Source: Clostridiales bacterium (GTDB lineage Bacteria; Bacillota; Clostridia; Caldicoprobacterales; UBA3941). Taken from it: 12,786 bases of DNA. The notes below the pieces were generated by a model. It searched no databases. It saw only the letters and a list, made by a program, of their open reading frames with translations, and had not been told where the DNA came from. The DNA is taken from the NCBI GenBank assembly GCA_012522165.1, contig JAAYKZ010000379.1:1-12786 (forward strand), given 5' to 3'. Position numbers and translations under genes: made by a program. Positions 7,415 through 12,786 of this stretch are shown here, piece after piece. Numbering within the stretch: position 1 is the stretch's first letter; every line of letters begins with the position of its first letter.

Positions 7415-7442
7415 TGCACTAGTTACTATATTCTACTTATAA

Positions 7443-7472
7443 TTAAAAATTCCTCCAAAAGGGCGAGGAATT
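7443..7472 (-). terminator. Terminator of the tRNA-Thr-tRNA-Pro transcript
   Basis: AATTCCTC (7448-7455) and GAGGAATT (7465-7472) form a perfect 8-bp stem with a 9-base loop. On the minus strand it is followed by T residues (complement of the A run starting at 7445). It lies 12 bases past the tRNA-Pro CCA end. Confidence 0.85.
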
Positions 7473-7484
7473 ACTACAAAACAA

Positions 7485-7561
7485 TGGTCGGGATGACAGG
7501 ATTTGAACCTGCGACCCCTTGCTCCCGAAGCAAGTGCGCTACCAAGCTGCGCTACATCCCG
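7485..7561 (-). tRNA. tRNA-Pro (anticodon CGG)
   Basis: The 77-base gene folds into a cloverleaf. The acceptor stem CGGGATG pairs with CATCCCG, the anticodon stem CTTGC/GCAAG encloses loop TTCGGGA with anticodon CGG (codon CCG), and the T arm contains GGTTCAAATCC. The CCA end is encoded. It is the second tRNA of the pair, 7 bases after tRNA-Thr. Confidence 0.97.
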
Positions 7562-7568
7562 GATTATA

Positions 7569-7644
7569 TGGAGCCAATAAGGGGACTCGAACCCCTGACC
7601 TACGGTTTACGAGACCGTTGCTCTACCATCTGAGCTATATTGGC
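7569..7644 (-). tRNA. tRNA-Thr (anticodon CGU)
   Basis: The 76-base gene folds into a cloverleaf. The acceptor stem GCCAATA pairs with TATTGGC, the D arm contains AGCTCAGATGGTAGAGC, the anticodon stem ACGGT/ACCGT encloses loop CTCGTAA with anticodon CGT (codon ACG), and the T arm contains GGTTCGAGTCC. The CCA end is encoded. It is first in the transcript, close to a consensus promoter. Confidence 0.97.
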
Positions 7645-7669
7645 AAAATACGGTCTAATACAGTAATTA

Positions 7670-7698
7670 ATTATATCATATGAGTTTTAAAATGTCAC
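7670..7698 (-). promoter_or_regulatory. Promoter of the tRNA-Thr-tRNA-Pro operon
   Basis: On the minus strand GTGACA (7698-7693, one mismatch) and TATAAT (7675-7670, perfect) are separated by 17 bases, placing the start about 20 bases before the tRNA-Thr 5' end. A second weaker pair (TTGACT with TATGGT) lies further upstream. Confidence 0.85.
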
Positions 7699-7794
7699 CA
7701 TATTTTTCAATACCATAATCAAGATGATCTAGAGAAGTCAAGCATATTTCAAAATTTTTATAAAAGATCTTAAGACCATAAGCCTATGAGTTAA

Positions 7795-7823
7795 TTCACC
7801 TTTTATTAGTACCTGAATATTAT
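7795..7823 (+). promoter_or_regulatory. Candidate promoter of the ABC importer, with a direct repeat
   Basis: TTCACC (7795-7800) and TATTAT (7818-7823) are separated by 17 bases. The heptamer AGTACCT occurs at 7808-7814 and again at 7827-7833, 19 bases apart (about two helical turns), bracketing the -10 box, which would suit a repressor or activator site. I looked for TPP, S-box and other riboswitch sequences between 7650 and 7865 and found none. Confidence 0.45.
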
Positions 7824-7865
7824 AAAAGTACCTAAACTATAACAATTCTCAGGAGGTGTTATAAG

Positions 7866-8861
7866 GTGAAAATAATGAAATATTTTATTTTTGCTCTAGT
7901 TTTAGTATTGGCCATTTCCTTTGTTATGTCAGGTTGTAATAAGCAACAAGGACAAAAAGTACGTTTAATAGAAGTAACCCATTCTATTTTCTATGCCCCC
8001 CAATATGTAGCAATACATGAAGGCTATTTCAAGGAGGAAGGTATAGACATTGAACTTACTACCGGTGAAGGTGCTGACAAAGTTATGACAGCTGTGTTAG
8101 CTGACCAAGCAGATATTGGATTTATGGGACCTGAAGCTGCTATCTATGTTTACAATGAAGGTAGAGAGGATTACGCCCAGGTTTTTGCGCAGTTAACTCA
8201 AACCGATGGTTCTTTTTTGGTAGGTAGAGAAGAAGAACCAGATTTTAAATGGGAAAATCTAAGAGGCAAAACCATTATTGGTGGCCGAAAAGGTGGAGTT
8301 CCTCTTATGACCCTTGAGTATGTACTTAAGAAACATGGATTAACTCCCGGTGTGGATGTAGAAGTTCTAACAAATGTACAATTTGCTTTAATGGCAGGTG
8401 CCTTTACCGGCGGCACTGGAGACTATGTAACCCTTTTTGAACCAGTAGCTTCTACAATAGAAAACGAAGGTTCTGGTTATGTTGTTGCTTCTGTAGGTGT
8501 TGCTGCTGGTAACGTTCCTTATACAGTCTATGCTACCAAAAAAAGCTTTATTGAAAAAAATAAGGATCTAATCCAACGTTTTACCAACGCTATTTACAAA
8601 GGCCAGCAATTCGTCAAGGAAAAATCCCCTGAAGAAATAGCTAAAGCTATACAACCAGCTTTCCCCGATAGCGATTTAGATTTGCTTACTCAAGTAGTTA
8701 AAAGATATAAGGATCAGGATTCCTGGGCTACCAATCCTATTTTAAAGGAAGAAGATTTCAACCACCTACAAGATATAATGGAAATGGCTGGTGAACTTGA
8801 TAAGAGAGCATCTTATGATGAATTAGTAAACAATGAGTTTGCAGAGAAGGCAACTAAATAG
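7866..8861 (+). CDS. ABC importer substrate-binding lipoprotein (NMT1/SsuA/ThiY-like)
   Basis: This 331-residue extracellular receptor feeds the ATPase and permease encoded downstream. The N terminus is a lipoprotein signal: basic start, hydrophobic core FIFALVLVLAISF, then lipobox VMSGC with the lipidated Cys24. The mature part has features of the periplasmic-binding class shared by nitrate, sulfonate, taurine and thiamine-precursor receptors: FYAPQYVAIHEGYFKEEGID, GADKVMTAVLADQADIGFMGPEA, and LRGKTIIGGRKGGVPLMTLEYVL. The start is GTG, 7 bases after AGGAGGTG (7851-7858); an ATG three codons later is too far from it. The ligand cannot be read from sequence, and no neighbouring enzyme or riboswitch hints at one. 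A hairpin terminator follows the stop. Confidence 0.9.
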   Translation: MKIMKYFIFALVLVLAISFVMSGCNKQQGQKVRLIEVTHSIFYAPQYVAIHEGYFKEEGIDIELTTGEGADKVMTAVLADQADIGFMGPEAAIYVYNEGREDYAQVFAQLTQTDGSFLVGREEEPDFKWENLRGKTIIGGRKGGVPLMTLEYVLKKHGLTPGVDVEVLTNVQFALMAGAFTGGTGDYVTLFEPVASTIENEGSGYVVASVGVAAGNVPYTVYATKKSFIEKNKDLIQRFTNAIYKGQQFVKEKSPEEIAKAIQPAFPDSDLDLLTQVVKRYKDQDSWATNPILKEEDFNHLQDIMEMAGELDKRASYDELVNNEFAEKATK

Positions 8862-8883
8862 CATAACAAACCCAACTATACAG

Positions 8884-8906
8884 GCCCCCTTGGGGGCTTT
8901 TTATTT
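8884..8906 (+). terminator. Hairpin terminator/attenuator between receptor and ATPase genes
   Basis: GCCCC (8884-8888) and GGGGC (8893-8897) enclose CTTG, followed at once by TTTTTATTTT. It is a short GC-rich stem with a good U tail, 23 bases after the receptor stop. It probably lets part of the transcription through, so that the receptor is made in excess over the ATPase and permease, as is common in ABC operons. The rest of the gap (8907-9001) shows no convincing second promoter. Confidence 0.85.
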
Positions 8907-9001
8907 TAACAAATCATATGCCAAAGAATATAATGAATTATGAACAAAAACTCTAAAATCCTTATATCTATATATTTATTCATACAAGGAGGACTGAATA
9001 T

Positions 9002-9778
9002 ATGAATAGAAAAGAAGTGGTAAGTCTAAAAAATGTATCTTTAAAATATTACAGCTTAGAAGGTGAAACCCCTGCGGTTAATGATATATCCTTATCAGTT
9101 AAAGAAGGGGAGTTTATTGGAATTGTTGGACCCAGTGGTTGTGGTAAAACTACTATACTTTCCCTAATTGCAGGACTCATTAAACCCACCAAAGGGCAAG
9201 TTCTAGTAGATGGAAAATTAGTAGAAGGACCTTCTACTGATGTGGGATACATGTTACAGCAGGATCATCTATTTGAGTGGCGTACCATATTGCAAAATGT
9301 ATTGTTAGGTCTTGAGATCCACGGTAAGGTCAATCAAGAATCTAGAGCAAAAGCAGAAAGACTTCTAGAAACCTATGGCTTGGGAGAATTTAAAAACCAC
9401 TACCCAGATCAACTTTCAGGAGGCATGAGGCAACGGGCTGCTCTAATACGTACCTTAGCTGTGGATCCTAAAATGTTATTGCTTGATGAACCTTTTTCAG
9501 CTTTAGATTACCAGACAAGATTAGCCATATCCGACGAAGTGAGTACAATCATTCGAAAGGAAGGTAAAACTGCACTGCTGGTAACTCATGACATATCTGA
9601 GGCAATCAGTATGTCTGATAAGGTTATAGTTTTAACTAAAAGACCTGCTACCATAAAGTCCATCCATGAAATCCGACTTACCTGTGAAAAAGATAATCCT
9701 ATAAGTCGTCGCCAAGCACCTGAATTCAGAGAGTACTTTAACACCATATGGAAGGAGTTGGAAGTACATGTTCAATAG
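9002..9778 (+). CDS. ABC importer ATP-binding protein (SsuB/TauB/NrtD-like)
   Basis: This 258-residue cytoplasmic ATPase drives the importer. All nucleotide-binding motifs are intact: Walker A GPSGCGKTT (43-51), Q-loop near Gln86-Gln87, signature LSGGMRQ (138-144), Walker B LLLDEP (159-164) followed by the D-loop SALD, and switch histidine in THD (His196). The sequence LDEPFSALDYQTRL is typical of the nitrate/sulfonate/taurine subgroup. The ATG has AAGGAGGA 8 bases upstream. Its last 11 bases overlap the permease gene, implying translational coupling. Confidence 0.95.
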   Translation: MNRKEVVSLKNVSLKYYSLEGETPAVNDISLSVKEGEFIGIVGPSGCGKTTILSLIAGLIKPTKGQVLVDGKLVEGPSTDVGYMLQQDHLFEWRTILQNVLLGLEIHGKVNQESRAKAERLLETYGLGEFKNHYPDQLSGGMRQRAALIRTLAVDPKMLLLDEPFSALDYQTRLAISDEVSTIIRKEGKTALLVTHDISEAISMSDKVIVLTKRPATIKSIHEIRLTCEKDNPISRRQAPEFREYFNTIWKELEVHVQ

Positions 9779-10586
9779 AAATAAAATCAAAGCAGCATCC
9801 AAAGAGCATGCTATGTACATTGCTAAGATTAAAAGAAAAAAACTGTTTATTCGCCTTACACAAATCAGTATTTTAATTCTATTTATTATCCTATGGGAGT
9901 TGGCAGCCAGATTTAAAATAATTGATGCTTTTATTACCAGTCAGCCAACTAGAATAGTTAATACATTAGTAAATTTACATGAAGAAGGTACACTTTGGAT
10001 GCATATCTCCATAAGCATTATAGAAACCATAGTAGGTTTTATCTTAGGTACTGCATTAGGTACAGCTATTGCTATAGTACTGTGGTGGTCAGATTTTATT
10101 GCTAAAGTAGCTGACCCCTACCTAGTGGTATTAAATAGTTTACCAAAGGTCGCTTTGGGCCCTATTATCATAGTATGGATAGGTGCAGGACCCTTCGCTA
10201 TTATAACTATGGCCCTATTAGTTTCCCTTATTGTCACTATCATAACAGTACTTAATGGTTTTTTGGATGTCAGTCCTGACAAAATTAAGTTGCTTAAGAC
10301 TTTTGGTGCAACCAAGCTGCAAATCCTAAAAAAAGTTATCCTTCCTGCTAGCATTCCTACCATTATAGCTGCTCTTAAAATCAACGTTGGTATGTCTTGG
10401 GTAGGAGTAATAGTTGGAGAGTTTCTGGTTTCAAAAGCAGGATTAGGTCACTTAATTGTATACGGTGGGCAGGTATTTAAGCTTGACCTAGTTATGACCA
10501 GCGTCTTTATACTTTCCATTGCAGCTGCTTTAATGTATCAGTTTACCACTTGGTTAGAGAAAAAACTAATAAAATGGCACAATTAA
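9768..10586 (+). CDS. ABC importer permease (SsuC/TauC-like, BPD_transp_1)
   Basis: This 272-residue integral membrane protein forms the channel, presumably as a homodimer since only one permease gene is present. About six hydrophobic helices are visible, the first at residues 31-50 (LTQISILILFIILWELAARF). The coupling loop that contacts the ATPase is the EAA-like stretch LLKTFGATKLQILKKVILPA followed by SIP. The family usually runs 250-280 residues. The ATG lies inside the ATPase gene, with AAGGAG (9752-9757) upstream. A basic N-terminal tail precedes the first helix. It is followed by a bidirectional terminator. Confidence 0.94.
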   Translation: MFNRNKIKAASKEHAMYIAKIKRKKLFIRLTQISILILFIILWELAARFKIIDAFITSQPTRIVNTLVNLHEEGTLWMHISISIIETIVGFILGTALGTAIAIVLWWSDFIAKVADPYLVVLNSLPKVALGPIIIVWIGAGPFAIITMALLVSLIVTIITVLNGFLDVSPDKIKLLKTFGATKLQILKKVILPASIPTIIAALKINVGMSWVGVIVGEFLVSKAGLGHLIVYGGQVFKLDLVMTSVFILSIAAALMYQFTTWLEKKLIKWHN

Positions 10587-10590
10587 TGAT

Positions 10591-10627
10591 AAAAAAGATG
10601 AGAGAAGTTTTTCTCTCATCCTTTTTT
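10591..10627. terminator. Bidirectional terminator between permease and DUF2207 genes
   Basis: GATGAGAGAA (10597-10606) pairs perfectly with TTCTCTCATC (10611-10620) around a four-base loop. It is flanked by six A on the left and six T on the right, so it can end transcription from both sides. The stop codon of the minus-strand DUF2207 gene (10616-10618) lies inside the stem. Confidence 0.93.
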
Positions 10628-12406
10628 GCTTATTATAGTGATATTTTTTAACTGTGGAAGGCTAAAAATGTCTAACAACTTATTCCAAAATCCATCAACC
10701 TTTTGCATTGAATCTAACCAATTGCGGGTCTTCTCTAAATTATCACTGTTAAGGAAAAGAAGTCTTTCTGTTCGTAAACTATCATGTCCGTACACTTCTG
10801 GAATCTGTTCTATTATATCTTTGGCCCTGTTTATAGGGATACTATAGGCTAAAAATCTATCCCACACATCTAGTTTTGGCTTAACCAAATCAGATTGAAG
10901 GGGATTTTTTAAATAGTTTTTAAATCCAGTCCACAAAGCATTATTAATGGCTCCAAACTGTGTACGTTTGCAAATAAATAGAGAATATATAGCAAGTAGC
11001 AAGGCTAACACTATAACTGACAAGCCTCTTATCATTTCTCCCATGGTACACAGTATAACTCCTGGAATTGCAGCTAAAAGCCCAAACAGTAAGCAATATA
11101 GTTTAGCTTTTTGAACATTTTCGAAGAAATTCCATTTTTCAGCTTGTTCTAGGACTAACTTCTTCCATGTATTGTACTTATATTTGTAGCGTTGTTTATT
11201 ACTTTCATCTTTAAGCCATGCTTCAAAATCATTAGTGGATACATTGGTAGAACCATGACCAAAATCCTCAAAAAGCCATACTAATAAATATTCTTCATGA
11301 GCTTTTAAATCCTTTGTTTCAACATCTGGATTCTGAGAGAGAAGGAAACCTCCCTCTTCCCATGGCTTAGCATTTAGATAACCTTTATTTACCAAATCAA
11401 TAAGGGTAGCAATAATATAATCTTCTCTTACCTTACCTTTATTCATAAATACTCCTAATTCCGCTGGAGTATAGTAATTAGCTGGTATTTCATTAACATG
11501 TTTTTTATCAATGCCTGTTTTTGGATCCTTATCATACTTTATAAAAAGAAAAACAAACACAATAGCAATAGATGCACATGCAACAATAGTGCTCAGCCAG
11601 ATAGTTAATTGGCGCCTTTCATAGGCTTGGCGAGCTTGTCCAATTTTTTCCTCATACTCTTGCATATCTGCTAATACTTCGTCTGCAATCTCATTTTCTA
11701 TTATCTTTCTTCCTTCAGGAACCATGGAATTTGGAAGCAGCAATATTAGCCTTAAATCCTCATCCCCGGTCATTAGACTAGCATCATATTGAACAGTATT
11801 TCCATCCTTAAACTGTTGACTATAAAGGACCCCTTGTAAAAAAGATTGTGTTAGTTCCACATCTCCTCCTTTGGGAATGTGGACACTTATAGAAATCTCT
11901 CCAAGACATAAACCATCTTCTCGGCTAATAAAGGACCAATCTAGTAATGCCATGTCCTTATATATTCCAACTAAATCATATAAGGTATATTTATATACTA
12001 GAGTTTTTTGCTTTTCTTCTGTATCTATGGATATATCAATTGCATTAACAATACCATATTCCTCATCATAAATAAACTCATAGGAGTCCGATTCAATCTG
12101 CTCCAGTTTAGATTTTTTAATATCTTCCTCATTTGTTTCCACAACATTATATACGCTCATATTATCTATTGAGGACGCAACAAAAGCATCTATATTTTAC
12201 CTTATGGTACCTGAAAAGTTTTTATTAAACTTGTATGTAATATATTCCTCTATTGACACCGAACCGTCGGAATTCACATGGGCTGTTGACGTATAAGAAT
12301 GAATTTTCCATGAATCCGATATATCCTCATTAGCCAAAGATTGAGATACTCCTAAAGTAGAAATTAATACTATGATAGATAATGCTAACACAATAAGCTT
12401 TTTCAA
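10616..12406 (-). pseudogene. DUF2207 membrane protein gene interrupted by an in-frame TAA
   Basis: The minus strand encodes an N-terminal piece (12406-12197, 69 residues) with a signal peptide (KKLIVLALSIIVLISTLGV, likely cut after SLA) and the start of the extracellular DUF2207 domain. After TAA at 12199-12197 the same frame continues through 12 codons into a 514-residue open stretch. Read through, it is 596 residues, close to the family's usual length. Later features are the rest of DUF2207, one membrane helix (about 267-289 of the full read), a cytoplasmic YYTPAELGVFMN winged-helix-like segment typical of the family, and two more helices (about 435-479). It lacks the Gly/Ser-rich tail often seen in relatives. 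The start is TTG after GGGGTGGGGAG. The first downstream ATG (12160) has no ribosome binding site. It is most likely a recent nonsense mutation or sequencing error; readthrough or reinitiation is possible. The family's function is unknown. Confidence 0.85.
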
Positions 12407-12487
12407 ATCTCCCCACCCCTTTTCTTAGTTATTATTCTACCACGAAATCAAATTCATCTCCATACTTAAATAAAAATTAATATCATA

Positions 12488-12517
12488 TTATCCAGTGAGC
12501 ATAATATATGGTATTAT
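12488..12517 (+). promoter_or_regulatory. Candidate extended -10 promoter of the right-edge gene
   Basis: TGGTATTAT (12509-12517) fits an extended -10 element, with a weak TTATCC (12488-12493) 18 bases upstream. It lies in the 149-base divergent gap (12407-12555) between the DUF2207 gene and the right-edge gene. I see no convincing minus-strand promoter there. Confidence 0.4.
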
Positions 12518-12527
12518 TAGATTAATT

Positions 12528-12539
12528 GGAATATATTCC
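12528..12539. repeat. 12-bp perfect palindrome, possible operator
   Basis: GGAATATATTCC is identical on both strands. It falls just after the expected transcription start of the right-edge gene and directly before its ribosome binding site (GGAG, 12541-12544). The position would suit a repressor site, but palindromes of this size occur by chance in AT-rich DNA. Confidence 0.35.
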
Positions 12540-12555
12540 TGGAGTGATAGTCAAA

Positions 12556-12786
12556 ATGAAATTATTCAAAACACCATTTTTATACTTAATTTTTGTCCTA
12601 TCATTACTAGTTGTGGTAATCTTATTTTTCATGATAAACAATCCAGCAAAAAGAACCCTTGAGGAGTTTTTAAGCTCTGTTAATGAATCATCCAAAATAC
12701 CTATACAAAATTTTGTTGTACCAGAGAACCTAGATGATCCCTTCATAACTATCCTTATGAATCAAAATATAATAAAAAACCATAGA
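12556..12786 (+). CDS. N-terminal part of an unrecognised membrane-anchored protein (cut by window end)
   Basis: The first 77 codons of a frame still open at the window end. A short basic start (MKLFKTPF) leads into one strong hydrophobic segment (about residues 7-27, FLYLIFVLSLLVVVILFFM), then a hydrophilic region (NPAKRTLEEFLSSVNES and onward). This looks like a signal anchor with the body outside the cell, or an uncleaved signal peptide; no lipobox is present. The ATG has GGAG 11 bases upstream and an extended -10 promoter. I do not recognise the family. It is divergent from the interrupted DUF2207 gene. An antisense frame across the same bases (12522-12746, minus) has no comparable support. 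Confidence 0.7.
   Translation, partial: MKLFKTPFLYLIFVLSLLVVVILFFMINNPAKRTLEEFLSSVNESSKIPIQNFVVPENLDDPFITILMNQNIIKNHR

Noticed and set aside
7474..7486. TACAAAACAATG shared with bases 2-13 of the window
   Set aside because: Twelve bases of low-complexity AT-rich sequence; the second copy runs into the tRNA-Pro CCA end. Probably coincidence, not an attachment site.
7485..7644. tRNA pair as an integration site for a mobile element
   Set aside because: No integrase gene or duplicated tRNA 3' end is present in the window.
7645..7865. Possible thiamine (TPP) or other riboswitch before the ABC importer
   Set aside because: I looked for the conserved TPP and S-box sequence blocks and saw none; only a promoter and a short direct repeat are supported.
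10118..10384. 88-codon open frame on the minus strand
   Set aside because: It lies opposite the permease coupling-loop region and has no start signals; a shadow.
12197..12199. TAA as selenocysteine or pyrrolysine recoding
   Set aside because: Those systems use TGA and TAG, not TAA, and no recoding structure is evident.
12522..12746. 74-codon minus-strand frame at the right edge
   Set aside because: The plus-strand frame over the same bases has a ribosome binding site, promoter and membrane anchor; the minus frame has none of these.

Overview
The window looks like an ordinary chromosomal segment of an AT-rich, endospore-forming, low-GC Gram-positive bacterium, most likely a member of the Clostridia. 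The evidence is an alpha/beta-type small acid-soluble spore protein, a DUF4364 gene, a valine T-box leader, strong AGGAGG-type ribosome binding sites, many U-tailed hairpin terminators and CCA-encoding tRNA genes. I cannot place it to genus from sequence alone. No phage, transposase, CRISPR or conjugation gene is visible.

Layout from left to right. (a) 1-982, plus strand: a long imperfect inverted repeat overlapping a probable sigma-G promoter, a spore DNA-protecting SASP gene, a very strong terminator, then a DUF4364 gene with an extended -10 promoter. (b) 960-1883, minus strand: a cytoplasmic YVTN/YncE-type beta-propeller gene whose 3' end overlaps DUF4364 by 23 bases; a 49-base hairpin lies in its upstream region. 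(c) 2062-6717, minus strand: one transcription unit consisting of a consensus sigma-A promoter, a T-box riboswitch with a GUC (valine) specifier, a 69-residue two-TM membrane protein, valS, folC and a terminator. Uncharged tRNA-Val should therefore control valyl-tRNA synthetase, folylpolyglutamate synthase and the small membrane protein together. (d) 6804-7698, minus strand: pgsA (phosphatidylglycerophosphate synthase), then a tRNA-Thr(CGU)-tRNA-Pro(CGG) pair with its own promoter and terminator. (e) 7795-10627, plus strand: an ABC importer of the nitrate/sulfonate/thiamine-precursor class (lipoprotein receptor, ATPase, permease), with a terminator-like hairpin between receptor and ATPase. (f) 10616-12406, minus strand: a DUF2207 membrane protein gene interrupted by one in-frame TAA stop. 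(g) 12488-12786, plus strand: the start of an unrecognised membrane-anchored protein that runs off the window.

Most of the window is housekeeping. The items I consider most worth following are the in-frame stop in the otherwise intact DUF2207 gene, the unrecognised small membrane protein placed under valine T-box control, and the ABC importer of unknown substrate with an internal attenuator and a direct repeat across its promoter. I found no convincing evidence for a wholly new multi-gene system.
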